From Microcaldota archaeon (GTDB lineage Archaea; Micrarchaeota; Micrarchaeia; Anstonellales; Anstonellaceae), in the NCBI GenBank assembly GCA_026414325.1, contig JAOAJF010000018.1, positions 1 to 16,441 of the forward strand: DNA of 16,441 nt. The letters run 5' to 3'. The notes beneath the pieces are model-generated. The model saw only the letters and a program-made list of their open reading frames with translations, did not search any database and was not told the origin of the DNA. A program made the position numbers and the translations under genes. Positions 1 to 7,213 of this stretch are shown one piece after another; position 1 is the first letter of the stretch; each line of letters begins with the position of its first letter.

Positions 1-74
1 CCTTGGACCTGATGAGAAAATATAAAATTTTCCACAAGCTTATTTTTTATAATATCCTGGCCTTCAATTATCAT
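1..74 (-). CDS. 5' end of a gene cut by the window edge, possibly dUTPase-like
   Basis: Only about 24 codons are visible. The frame opens with ATG at 74-72, preceded by a GGTG Shine-Dalgarno motif at 83-80 (5 nt spacer), and stays open to the window edge. The protein begins MIIEGQDIIKNKLVEN and reaches a QVQG stretch. The MI(I/L)xGxDII start followed by a Q-V-Q motif recalls archaeal dUTPases of the dCTP deaminase superfamily, where QVQP precedes the G-x-D-L core. Here a G stands in place of P, and the diagnostic residues lie outside the window. The gene start is reasonably supported; the function is a weak guess. It is divergent from aIF5B, with a 100-bp AT-rich spacer holding TATA-like runs for both directions. 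Confidence 0.5.
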   Translation of the reverse strand, partial: MIIEGQDIIKNKLVENFIFSHQVQ

Positions 75-145
75 TTTTTCACCTATAGTATTTTATTTAT
101 CTTAGCTTCATTATTTATAATATTTATTATAATGATAAAAATTCT

Positions 146-164
146 AGCTAAAAACAGCTAAAAA
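146..164. repeat. direct repeat AGCTAAAAA x2 ahead of aIF5B
   Basis: AGCTAAAAA occurs at 146-154 and again at 156-164, so the copies are offset by 10 bp, one helical turn. They lie between the TATA-like run TTATTATAATG (124-134) and the aIF5B start at 175, around the place where transcription would begin. The position and phasing would suit an operator or an mRNA leader element, but chance is possible in such AT-rich DNA. Confidence 0.3.
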
Positions 165-174
165 AGTGTAGGCT

Positions 175-1938
175 ATGGCAATTCGCTCACCAATCGTTTG
201 TATTTTGGCACATGTAGACCATGGAAAAACCTCTCTTTTAGACTATATTAGGGGGAGTGCGATTGCTAAAAAAGAGCCGGGGGCAATCACTCAAATGATT
301 GGGGCTTACTATTTGCCAAAAAAAACTATTATTGATCTAAGCGCTGAACTTGGACAAAAAATAAAAGATACTTTGCAAGTTCCTGGAATTTTATTTATAG
401 ATACTCCTGGCCATGAGGCCTTTACATCAATGCGCCAGAGAGGAGGTTCAATTTCTGATATCGCAATTTTAGTTGTTGATATCAGTCAGGGAGTCCAAAA
501 CCAGACGATAGAATCTCTTGAAATTTTGCTTAGATCAAAAGTACCTTTTTTAGTAGCTTTAAACAAAGTGGATTTGTTATATGGCTGGAAGCCGCAACCA
601 ACAACTTCTATTTCAAGCTCGCTTTTAAAACAATCAGAAAAAACAATAGAGTATTTAGAAGAAAGAACTTACACTATTTTAGATCAGCTAAAAACTTTCA
701 ATATAAGAATTGAACGCTTTGATCGAATTAGTGATTTTACAAAAGAAATAGTTGCAGTACCTTGTTCTGCAAAAACAGGCGAAGGCATAGCAGAGCTTTT
801 GCTTTATTTGGCTGGGCTAACTCAGAAGTATTTGGCCTCCTCTCTTTCACTAAAAACAGATTGCCCTGCAAAAGGCTCTATTTTAGAATTAAAAGAGGAA
901 AAAGGGCTTGGCACTACTATAGATGTTATTATTTACGAAGGAAAATTGAAAAAAAATGATTTAATTGCTTTTGCTTCTATAGATGGGCCAAGAAAAACAA
1001 AAGTAAGAGGAATTTTTAAGCCTGCAGAAAGTTCAGAAAAATCAGATCAATCTCAAAAATTTGTTTCAGTAGATGAAGTTGTTGCTGCAGCTGGAGTAAA
1101 GCTTTATGCACAAAATTTAGAAGGTGCTTTAGCTGGCTCTCCGCTTTATGCTTTGGAGGATGAAAAAGAATTTGCTAAAATAGAGCAAGAGATCAAAAAA
1201 ACTGTAAATCAAATTCTAATAAAAAAATCTGATTTTTTAGGAGTGATTGTAAAGACAGATACTTTAGGCTCAGCAGAGGCATTTTTAAATCTCTTAACTT
1301 CAAAAAATATTCCAATAAAAGAGATTTCAATAGGGCCAATTACCAAAAAAGATGTACTGGAGGCTTTTGCTGTTGCTGCATTAGACAAATATCTGGGAGC
1401 AATACTTGCTTTTAATGTGGACTGCTCTTTGGAAGTAGAGCAAGAAGCACAAAAGCGTTCAATAAAAATATTTAATTCAAAAATAATTTTCGAGTCTTTT
1501 GAAAATTATATTTCTTGGGTAAAAGAAGAAAAAGAAAAAGAAAAGCTCAAAGTTTTATGCTCTATAAATTATCCAGTAAAATTAAAAGTTTTACCAAATT
1601 GTTTTTTTAGAGCATGTAAACCTGCTATTTTTGGAGTAGAAATTTTAGCTGGAAAACTAAAACCAAAAACAACTTTAGTCAAAGGCGATGGAACAATTAT
1701 AGGAGAAGTAAAAACTATTCAAAACGAGGGGCAGAATATAGAGCAAGCTAGCCAAGGCCAAAAGGTTGCTATCTCTATAGATGAATGCTATTGTGGAAAA
1801 ACTATAAAAGAATTAGATATTTTATTTAGCTATATCCCTCCTTCTTCTCAGGAGTTAATAAAAAAACATTGTCTGGATTTGCTAACAAAAGAAGAACTTT
1901 CTATTTTGGATGAAATTTCAAAAATACTAAAAAAATAA
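175..1938 (+). CDS. infB: translation initiation factor aIF5B (archaeal IF-2)
   Basis: This is a GTPase that promotes ribosomal subunit joining and initiator tRNA positioning. The 587 aa match the usual archaeal length with no N-terminal extension. The G domain is complete: G1 AHVDHGKT (12-19), switch I T39 in GAITQ, G3 DTPGHE (76-81), G4 NKVD (130-133) and G5 SAK (198-200). The first P-loop glycine is alanine, as also seen in EF-2. Domain II follows (about 230-340). The rest covers domains III and IV, ending in the helical tail known in the family to contact aIF1A. Start: ATG 175 is the first in-frame start before the G domain, with only a weak GTGTAGG-like signal ahead. The stop codon lies 1 nt from the end of the convergent dcd gene. 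No inteins or frameshifts are visible. Confidence 0.97.
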   Translation: MAIRSPIVCILAHVDHGKTSLLDYIRGSAIAKKEPGAITQMIGAYYLPKKTIIDLSAELGQKIKDTLQVPGILFIDTPGHEAFTSMRQRGGSISDIAILVVDISQGVQNQTIESLEILLRSKVPFLVALNKVDLLYGWKPQPTTSISSSLLKQSEKTIEYLEERTYTILDQLKTFNIRIERFDRISDFTKEIVAVPCSAKTGEGIAELLLYLAGLTQKYLASSLSLKTDCPAKGSILELKEEKGLGTTIDVIIYEGKLKKNDLIAFASIDGPRKTKVRGIFKPAESSEKSDQSQKFVSVDEVVAAAGVKLYAQNLEGALAGSPLYALEDEKEFAKIEQEIKKTVNQILIKKSDFLGVIVKTDTLGSAEAFLNLLTSKNIPIKEISIGPITKKDVLEAFAVAALDKYLGAILAFNVDCSLEVEQEAQKRSIKIFNSKIIFESFENYISWVKEEKEKEKLKVLCSINYPVKLKVLPNCFFRACKPAIFGVEILAGKLKPKTTLVKGDGTIIGEVKTIQNEGQNIEQASQGQKVAISIDECYCGKTIKELDILFSYIPPSSQELIKKHCLDLLTKEELSILDEISKILKK

Positions 1939-1939
1939 T

Positions 1940-2464
1940 TCATTGGTCTTTTGCTATTTTACCAAATTTTTTATATGGTTTGCTAGTGGGGCTTAAGGTA
2001 TAGGATAAACATATTTGGCTAATTCTCATCCCACTATATAATTTTATTGAGTAGGGTGCAACATTAACTATTTCTAAGACCTGCCTATTATAACAACCAG
2101 GTTGAACTAAAGAAGAGGTAACATGAACTGCCAGACCAAGCCTAGCATAGCGGCTTCTTCCTTCAAGTCTACCCATTATATTTGCAGAAAGCATTATTTT
2201 TTCTTTTGTAATTCCAAGGCAGAGTTGATTTGGCTGAAGAACAATTTTATTTGCTATAACTTTTTCAAAAACATCTGAAAAATTTGTTTTTTTTAAATCA
2301 ATTATTTTATTTTTGTTTTCAAATTCTTTTTTTATAAACCAAAATTCATTATCTAATGTAAGGTCTATAGAACCAGGACCGATTTGGTCTTTTTTTATTC
2401 TTGGGTCTATCTTTATATTTCCTTTTTTTATTTCATTTATTATATCTCTATCTGAGAGCTGCAC
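1940..2464 (-). CDS. dcd: dCTP deaminase (Dcd/dUTPase superfamily)
   Basis: The enzyme deaminates dCTP to dUTP, feeding dTMP synthesis; some archaeal members also hydrolyse dUTP to dUMP. Visible features are the N-terminal LSDRDI, the trimer-core motif GPGSIDLTL, the substrate-site block GRSRYARLGLAVHVT, then PG and a VLEI segment carrying the expected catalytic glutamate, and a GMRISQI motif. Whether it is mono- or bifunctional cannot be read from the sequence. Start: the longest frame opens at a TTG (2503), adding 13 residues, but GTG 2464 gives the canonical family start (M-QLSDRDI). A TATA-like TTATAA near 2511 would place transcription start around 2485, which leaves a usable leader for 2464 but not for 2503. 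It is convergent with aIF5B at 1 nt. Confidence 0.93.
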   Translation of the reverse strand: MQLSDRDIINEIKKGNIKIDPRIKKDQIGPGSIDLTLDNEFWFIKKEFENKNKIIDLKKTNFSDVFEKVIANKIVLQPNQLCLGITKEKIMLSANIMGRLEGRSRYARLGLAVHVTSSLVQPGCYNRQVLEIVNVAPYSIKLYSGMRISQICLSYTLSPTSKPYKKFGKIAKDQ

Positions 2465-2504
2465 AACTATTTTTATGCACTTAACTTTAAATTCCTTATC
2501 CAAA

Positions 2505-2514
2505 GTTATAAAAT
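2505..2514. promoter_or_regulatory. shared TATA-like element between dcd and the Nop-domain gene
   Basis: GTTATAAAAT lies in the 81-bp divergent spacer. On the + strand TATAAA places the transcription start near 2535, just before the Nop gene ATG at 2546. On the - strand TTTATAAC places it near 2485, before the GTG of dcd at 2464. This is inferred from the usual archaeal spacing of about 26 nt. Confidence 0.4.
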
Positions 2515-2545
2515 CTTTTTTTTACAAAATATATTTAGTGATTTA

Positions 2546-3325
2546 ATGGGATTTGATAGAGAAAAATTTCTTAAAAAGGTTGAGGATAAACTTAGTAAGG
2601 AACTTTCTTCTCCAGATCAGCTAATTATTCAAACTATAAACGCTTTGGATGAATTAAACAAAATTTTTAATTTGTGCTTTGAGCGCTTAAGTGAATGGTA
2701 TGCAGTACATTTTCCAGAGTTTAAGGCAAAAGAGCCTCATAAATACCTTTTAGTTGCAAGCTTTTTTAACAGAAAAAATCCAGACCAAAAAAAACTTCAG
2801 CAGTTATTTGGAGAGCAGGCAAGTACAATTTTAAATCTTTCTAAAAATTCTATTGGTTCTATCCTGGAAGAAGAAGATATTTTAGCAATTGAAGAATATG
2901 CTAAGTTTGGTTTAGAAGTTGAAAACAAAAAAATCTATTTAGAAAATTATTTAAAACAACTAACAAAAAAAGTAGCCCCAAATTTATCCTATCTTTGTGG
3001 AGAGCTATTGGCTGCAAGGCTAATAGAGAAAGCAGGGGGAATAAAGAAATTAGCTCTTTTGCCTTCTTCAACAATTCAAGTGCTTGGAGCGGAAAAAGCA
3101 CTTTTCAAGCATCTAAAATCAGGCTCTCCACCACCTAAACACGGTATTATTTTTCAGCATCCAGTCATTAGCTCAACAAATAAAAAAAATAGAGGAAAAA
3201 TAGCAAGGTCTTTAGCTTCAAAAATAGCAATAGCTGCAAAAGCTGATGCATTTTCTAAAAAGTTTATTGCACCAGAATTAAAAGAAAAGTTTGATAAAAG
3301 AATTAAAAAGATTCTATCAAAATGA
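2546..3325 (+). CDS. short Nop-domain RNP protein (Nop5/Nop56/58/Prp31-like) lacking the N-terminal domain
   Basis: Nop5 proteins are the scaffold of archaeal C/D box methylation complexes, binding L7Ae, guide RNA and, through the N-terminal domain, fibrillarin. This 259-aa protein starts at the segment that normally follows that N-terminal domain: an IQTINALDELNK helix, then LSEWYAVHFPEF (48-59), the coiled-coil region (about 85-140), and a full Nop domain (145-250) with NLSYLCGELLAARLI, STIQVLGAEKALF and the signature PPKHGIIFQHP. A typical archaeal Nop5 is about 370-420 aa. Start: ATG 2546 is preceded by an AGTGA signal. The spacer is only about 80 bp and has no room for the missing domain. 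No fibrillarin gene is adjacent. It could be a second, non-methylating Nop-like RNA-binding paralogue. The gene runs into the metallophosphoesterase gene. Confidence 0.9.
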   Translation: MGFDREKFLKKVEDKLSKELSSPDQLIIQTINALDELNKIFNLCFERLSEWYAVHFPEFKAKEPHKYLLVASFFNRKNPDQKKLQQLFGEQASTILNLSKNSIGSILEEEDILAIEEYAKFGLEVENKKIYLENYLKQLTKKVAPNLSYLCGELLAARLIEKAGGIKKLALLPSSTIQVLGAEKALFKHLKSGSPPPKHGIIFQHPVISSTNKKNRGKIARSLASKIAIAAKADAFSKKFIAPELKEKFDKRIKKILSK

Positions 3326-3334
3326 GGTGTTTTT

Positions 3335-3970
3335 ATGTATAAATTTTTAGCTTTTTCTGATATACATGCAAGCGAGGAAGCTTTGGACGCATTAAGAAGG
3401 CTAACTGCTAGAGAGAGTTTTGATGCTATTTTATGTGCAGGGGATCTAACTAATAGAGGGCCTGTTTCCTATGTAAAAGAATTGTTAGAGCTATTTGACA
3501 AATTTTATTTTGTTCATGGTAATATGGACAGCTCAATTATAATAGATGAAATTCGAAATCATCCTGGTTATTTACATGGAAAAAAAATAAATTTTGGAGA
3601 ATGGAATTTTGTTGGTTTAGGAGGTTCAAACCCAACACCCTTTTCTACACCTTCGGAATATTCTGAAAAACAATTAGAACACTTCTTAGAACTAACAGAA
3701 GCAGACTATAACTCTATAGTTTTAAGTCATCCTCCTCCAAAAGGAATTTTTGATGTTGTTGGAGATGGCCAGCATGTTGGAAGCACCGCTGTTTTAGATT
3801 TTATAAAAAAAGTAAAGCCTCTTATGCTCATCTGCGGCCATATTCATGAAAATGTTGGTAAAACAATAGTGGATGAAACACTTATTGTAAAACTTCCTGC
3901 AGCAGAAGAATTAAAAGCAGCAAAAATAATTATTTCAGATAAAATTAAGGTCGAGTTTTTTTCTTTATAG
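3335..3970 (+). CDS. calcineurin-like metallophosphoesterase
   Basis: This is a soluble 211-aa protein with all metal-binding motifs of the family in order: SDIH (8-11), GDLTNRG (36-42), GNMD (62-65), SHPP (131-134) and GHIH (168-171), so a dinuclear active site is expected. Family members of this small type hydrolyse phosphodiesters or phosphomonoesters; the substrate cannot be assigned. ATG 3335 has a strong GAGGTG Shine-Dalgarno that overlaps the TGA stop of the Nop-domain gene, so the two are very likely cotranscribed and translationally linked. The pairing hints at an RNA-related substrate, which is inference. It ends 1 nt from the convergent channel gene. Confidence 0.9.
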   Translation: MYKFLAFSDIHASEEALDALRRLTARESFDAILCAGDLTNRGPVSYVKELLELFDKFYFVHGNMDSSIIIDEIRNHPGYLHGKKINFGEWNFVGLGGSNPTPFSTPSEYSEKQLEHFLELTEADYNSIVLSHPPPKGIFDVVGDGQHVGSTAVLDFIKKVKPLMLICGHIHENVGKTIVDETLIVKLPAAEELKAAKIIISDKIKVEFFSL

Positions 3971-3971
3971 T

Positions 3972-4502
3972 TTATAGCTTTTTTATTGCTAGCCCTATTT
4001 CAATCAAATTAACTATTGCTCCCACCATCGCTTCACTTAATGCTGCAATCTGTGCATAAGGCTTTGCTGGAACAATATCTCCATACCCTATTGTAAAATA
4101 GGTAACACCACTAAAATAAAAGACTTCTTGCTCTATACTCATCTCTTTTTTCCACACATTTAACAGAGCGCCTGGTTCTAAAATTTTTTCGTCAATATAA
4201 TAAAAAATTCCATAAGATAAAATAATGGAAATAGTAAGAAACAAATAGTTGTTAATAAGAAGAGATATGCTTTTTTGTTTTTTTTCTAAAAGCTCAAAAA
4301 ATATTAGTATCGCACTAGCCACATTAAATGTTAAAATGGTACCTAACATAAGTGTATTTGTTAAAAGTTCTTTTAATAAAGAGGGCATAAGTAAAATACC
4401 AACAAAAATTAAAAAAGTAGTTATTTTTGCAGCAAGATAGACTAAAGAATGATTAGCCTTAAGAATTTGTAAAATTTTTTTGTTTTTATTCTCTTCAAGC
4501 AT
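3972..4502 (-). CDS. potassium-channel-like membrane protein (Ion_trans_2 type)
   Basis: The 176-aa protein carries a K+ selectivity filter, TIGYGD, at 137-142, preceded by a pore helix (about 125-136). Hydrophobic segments lie at about 20-40, 47-70 and 83-103, with the last helix at 152-173. This gives a four-helix layout with the pore loop between helices 3 and 4. Known channels of this type tetramerise. No RCK/TrkA nucleotide-binding domain or voltage-sensor arginine pattern is present, so gating is unknown. Start: ATG 4502 is the only good start, with no clear Shine-Dalgarno, so it may be near-leaderless. It is divergent from the cation antiporter gene, suggesting an ion-homeostasis pair. 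Confidence 0.88.
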   Translation of the reverse strand: MLEENKNKKILQILKANHSLVYLAAKITTFLIFVGILLMPSLLKELLTNTLMLGTILTFNVASAILIFFELLEKKQKSISLLINNYLFLTISIILSYGIFYYIDEKILEPGALLNVWKKEMSIEQEVFYFSGVTYFTIGYGDIVPAKPYAQIAALSEAMVGAIVNLIEIGLAIKKL

Positions 4503-4512
4503 GTTATTTTTT

Positions 4513-4532
4513 CTTTAAAAATGTTTTTAAAT
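4513..4532 (+). promoter_or_regulatory. TATA-like region for the cation antiporter gene
   Basis: Two TATA-like runs, TTTAAAAATG and TTTTTAAATC, lie in the short spacer. The second is centred about 26 nt before ATG 4554, which would give a leaderless transcript. Nothing TATA-like sits 26 nt before the alternative ATG at 4521. Confidence 0.35.
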
Positions 4533-4553
4533 CTCTTTCTTTTTATTTTTGTT

Positions 4554-5516
4554 ATGGTTGATTTGATTTCTTTAGGAGGGTTTATCTTAGGTTTTGGCCT
4601 ACTTATAAAGGGAGCGGATTTTCTAATATCTGGTTCAGTAAGTATTGCAAAAAAACTAAAGGTTTCTGATCTTTTTATTGGGCTAACACTAATTTCTGTT
4701 GGTACTTCTTTACCAGAATTGTTTGTTTCTCTTTCAGCAAATTCTCATGAGAACTATGATATACTTTTAGGAAATATTTTGGGTAGTAACATTGCAAATA
4801 TCCTGCTAATCTTGGGTTTAGGTGCACTTGTTAGAAGAATTGTTCTTTCTCATAGTACTGTTTGGAAAGAAATACCTTTTTCATTACTTGCAGCATTCGT
4901 TCTTTTTATAGTTGCAAACGATGTTTTGTTTAAGAATGGGTCTATAAATTTACTTAGTTTTTCAGACGGCTTAATTTTGATTTTATTTTATTTTGTTTTT
5001 ATCTACTATCTTCTATCTGAGCAGCATTATAAAGAAAGAGTTGGAGAACTCCCTACAAATATTGTTAATTTGCCTGTTGCAATTTTTGCAGTAATTGTTG
5101 GAATTTTAATGCTAAATTTAGGTGGAGAATTGGTTGTAAATGGTGCAGTTTATTTAGCTCTTTTATTGGGGGTTTCTCAAGCCTTTGTAGGGCTAACTAT
5201 TATTGCAGTCGGTACTTCCATTCCAGAGCTTGTAACTAGTTTAGTTGCATTAGCTAAAAAGAATTTACCTATAGCAGTAGGAAACGCAGTTGGCTCTTGC
5301 ATTGCCAACATTTTTCTTATATTAGGGATAAGTACATTAAAAGGAGATATTGTATACTCTTCTTTTAGAAATGTTGATTTATTTATGGTTTTTGTCTCTT
5401 CTTTTGTTCTGTTAGTTGCATCTTTAATAAAAAAAGATAAAATGGTTTTAGACAAATTCGAGGGATTTTTTTTCCTTGTTTTATATACTCTTTACATCAT
5501 CTTTTTGCTTTCTTAA
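4554..5516 (+). CDS. CaCA-family Na+/Ca2+ (cation) antiporter, YrbG-like
   Basis: The 320-aa integral membrane protein is built of two inverted halves, each with the CaCA alpha-repeat signature: GTSLPEL (50-56) with GNILGSNIAN (73-82), and GTSIPEL (220-226) with GNAVGSCIAN (243-252). These form the ion-binding core and about ten helices are expected. The family exchanges Ca2+ for Na+ (or H+/K+); the substrate here is inferred. In repeat 2 the usual GSN is GSC, a change worth noting. Start: an in-frame ATG at 4521 adds 11 hydrophobic residues and would make the first helix too long. ATG 4554 gives the usual family N-terminus and fits the upstream TATA-like element. Neither start has a Shine-Dalgarno. 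If 4521 is used, the protein is 331 aa. Confidence 0.92.
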   Translation: MVDLISLGGFILGFGLLIKGADFLISGSVSIAKKLKVSDLFIGLTLISVGTSLPELFVSLSANSHENYDILLGNILGSNIANILLILGLGALVRRIVLSHSTVWKEIPFSLLAAFVLFIVANDVLFKNGSINLLSFSDGLILILFYFVFIYYLLSEQHYKERVGELPTNIVNLPVAIFAVIVGILMLNLGGELVVNGAVYLALLLGVSQAFVGLTIIAVGTSIPELVTSLVALAKKNLPIAVGNAVGSCIANIFLILGISTLKGDIVYSSFRNVDLFMVFVSSFVLLVASLIKKDKMVLDKFEGFFFLVLYTLYIIFLLS

Positions 5517-5518
5517 AA

Positions 5519-5591
5519 TGGGGGGACCGAGATTTGAACTCGGATCGCCAGCTCCCAAAGCTGGTATCATACCAGGTTAGACCATCCCCCC
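5519..5591 (-). tRNA. tRNA-Pro (anticodon TGG)
   Basis: The reverse strand folds into a complete cloverleaf of 73 nt. The acceptor stem is GGGGGGA/TCCCCCC, the D arm starts GTCT, the anticodon stem is CCAGC/GCTGG with loop TTTGGGA (anticodon TGG), and the T arm is CCGAG-TTCAAAT-CTCGG. The discriminator base is A at 5519. CCA is not encoded and no intron is present. It lies directly after the antiporter stop codon on the opposite strand. Confidence 0.95.
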
Positions 5592-5637
5592 TCTTTTGAA
5601 TTAAAAAATTTTAACTACAATAAAGATATGTATTATT

Positions 5638-6600
5638 ATGAGCAATAGAGATTTAAAACTTGTTTTTTCCTCTTTTGCACTGGCACCTATGTTTGGTTAT
5701 ACTAATTTTGTTTTTAGATTTTTGGAAGCAAAATATGGGGCAAACCTAACATTTAGTGAATTCATTGCAGCAGAACAAATCTGTCGTATACAAAACCAAG
5801 ATCAGCTTTTGGATTTATTGGCAGTACCTTCTAATTGCATTGGTGGAATACAACTTTTTGGCTCTGAGCCAGAGGCATTCGAACTTGCCTTTAAAAAAAT
5901 TTCTGAGCTTTGCTCTTCTTATTTGCTAAATATAAAATTTATAGATTTAAATCTTGGCTGTCCTTCAGAAAAAATATTAAAAATTGGTGCAGGGGCAGGT
6001 CTTCTTTATTCAAAAGCTAGACTCAAAAAAATTGCAAATATTTTTTATAAATATTGTCCTTTTGCTTATAGTGCAAAATTAAGGCTTTTAGAAGATGAAA
6101 GAGAATTTTTTGATATTTGCTCTATCTTAATAAAAAACAATTTTTCTTTTTTATCTTTGCATTGTAGAACTAAAAATGAGAAATTTTTTTCTAAACCAAG
6201 ATGGGAGATCTGTAAAAAAGTAGAAGAGAAATTCAATGTATTTGTTTTTGCAAACGGTTCTATCTCCAAAGTCGAGGATATCAAATTTATTTTAGAAAAT
6301 TATTCTTCTGGTGTGATGATTGGAAGAGCAGCCTTAGAAAATCCATTTATCTTTCTTCAAGCAAGAGATTATTTGAATTTTTCCAAATTTCAAACTTTTG
6401 GTTTCAAAGATAAAATAAAATTCTTTTTTGAATATTCTAGTCTTATAAAAGATAGAGATTTTTCTTATGCAAAAAATTTAAGTTTAAAACTTTTTAAAAA
6501 TTTTAAAAATGCCTCCGAGCTAAGAAAAAAAATTTCAGTTACAACTAACATAGAAGAACTTAGACTTACAATACAGGATTTTGCTGCTGCTTTTCAGTAA
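5638..6600 (+). CDS. dus: tRNA-dihydrouridine synthase (Dus family)
   Basis: This flavoenzyme reduces uridines in the tRNA D-loop to dihydrouridine. The 320-aa TIM-barrel type sequence shows APMFGYTN (16-23; APMAGVTD in most members), the QLFG strand (72-75), the catalytic-cysteine motif LGCP with C108, the FMN/substrate residues K147 (SAKLRL) and H175 (LHCRT), and the phosphate-binding end FANGSI...MIGRAALENP. The D-to-N change in the first motif and lack of the usual G-rich spacing after K147 mark a divergent member. The uridine targeted is unknown. ATG 5638 has no Shine-Dalgarno and sits near an AT-rich promoter-like run, so it may be near-leaderless. The 3' end overlaps the convergent two-helix protein gene by 35 nt. 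Confidence 0.93.
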   Translation: MSNRDLKLVFSSFALAPMFGYTNFVFRFLEAKYGANLTFSEFIAAEQICRIQNQDQLLDLLAVPSNCIGGIQLFGSEPEAFELAFKKISELCSSYLLNIKFIDLNLGCPSEKILKIGAGAGLLYSKARLKKIANIFYKYCPFAYSAKLRLLEDEREFFDICSILIKNNFSFLSLHCRTKNEKFFSKPRWEICKKVEEKFNVFVFANGSISKVEDIKFILENYSSGVMIGRAALENPFIFLQARDYLNFSKFQTFGFKDKIKFFFEYSSLIKDRDFSYAKNLSLKLFKNFKNASELRKKISVTTNIEELRLTIQDFAAAFQ

Positions 6601-7213
6601 TGAAAATTTTTTGTTTTGTATCCCCTATTTGTTCAGTTAAAAGTTCTAAATCAAAAAATTTAAAATCGCATTTTTTTATCTTATTAAAAAATAAAATTTT
6701 TTCTTCATCTTCTTTTCTTTGATTTAAATAATAATCTAAACTCGTCCATATACTAAACCATCCCAAAGGAAGTATTAAATTTGCTCCAATAACTAATAAC
6801 TGCTCGTTATAATATTCTAAGCTAAGGTAAGTTGAAAGAAATAAAATAAAAATACCACCTAAAAAATAAGTTAAATACTTTTTTTGTTTTTTAGTTATTA
6901 TCTTTTCTGTCAACATTAATTCGCTATCAAAATGCTCTCTCAATCTTTTTTTGATAATCGGCTCTAGTTTTGGATTTCTTTTTTCTTTTGGTAAATAAAA
7001 GGCAATCTCAAACTCTCCTTTAGGTGTTTCTCTTATTCTTTTTTTAAGTTCAATTATAAAATCATCAGAAATCTGTCTTTTTTGATAAGGCCGAGGATCA
7101 AAATCAGAAAAAATATCTTCATATTCGTCTAACCACAGGCCAAATTGATAAATTTGTCCTTCAGTAGGATTTTGAGCTGCTAATATAGGTTGGTTTTTTG
7201 TTTCTTTTTCCAT
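6566..7213 (-). CDS. uncharacterised two-helix membrane protein
   Basis: The 215-aa protein has a soluble N-terminal part containing DFDPRPYQKR (37-46), DDFIIELKKRIRE (50-62) and LREHFD (91-96), two hydrophobic helices at about 113-132 and 138-158, a GWFSIW motif at the second helix (151-156), and a charged C-terminus. From memory this order (FDPRP, an acidic-basic helix, HF, two helices, GWxxxW) resembles an uncharacterised family scattered in bacteria and archaea; no function is known to me. ATG 7213 is preceded by GGAGAAGG (7226-7219) and lies inside the 560-aa gene, overlapping it by 53 nt in another frame, so translational coupling is likely. It also overlaps the convergent dus gene by 35 nt. 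Confidence 0.85.
   Translation of the reverse strand: MEKETKNQPILAAQNPTEGQIYQFGLWLDEYEDIFSDFDPRPYQKRQISDDFIIELKKRIRETPKGEFEIAFYLPKEKRNPKLEPIIKKRLREHFDSELMLTEKIITKKQKKYLTYFLGGIFILFLSTYLSLEYYNEQLLVIGANLILPLGWFSIWTSLDYYLNQRKEDEEKILFFNKIKKCDFKFFDLELLTEQIGDTKQKIFITEKQQQNPVL

Noticed and set aside
175..260. Loss of the first P-loop glycine in aIF5B (A12) as a sign of an inactive GTPase.
   Set aside because: Alanine at this position also occurs in active translational GTPases such as EF-2, and all other G motifs are intact.
2313..2546. 77-aa + strand reading frame over dcd.
   Set aside because: It lies mostly antisense to the conserved dCTP deaminase and has no recognisable protein features.
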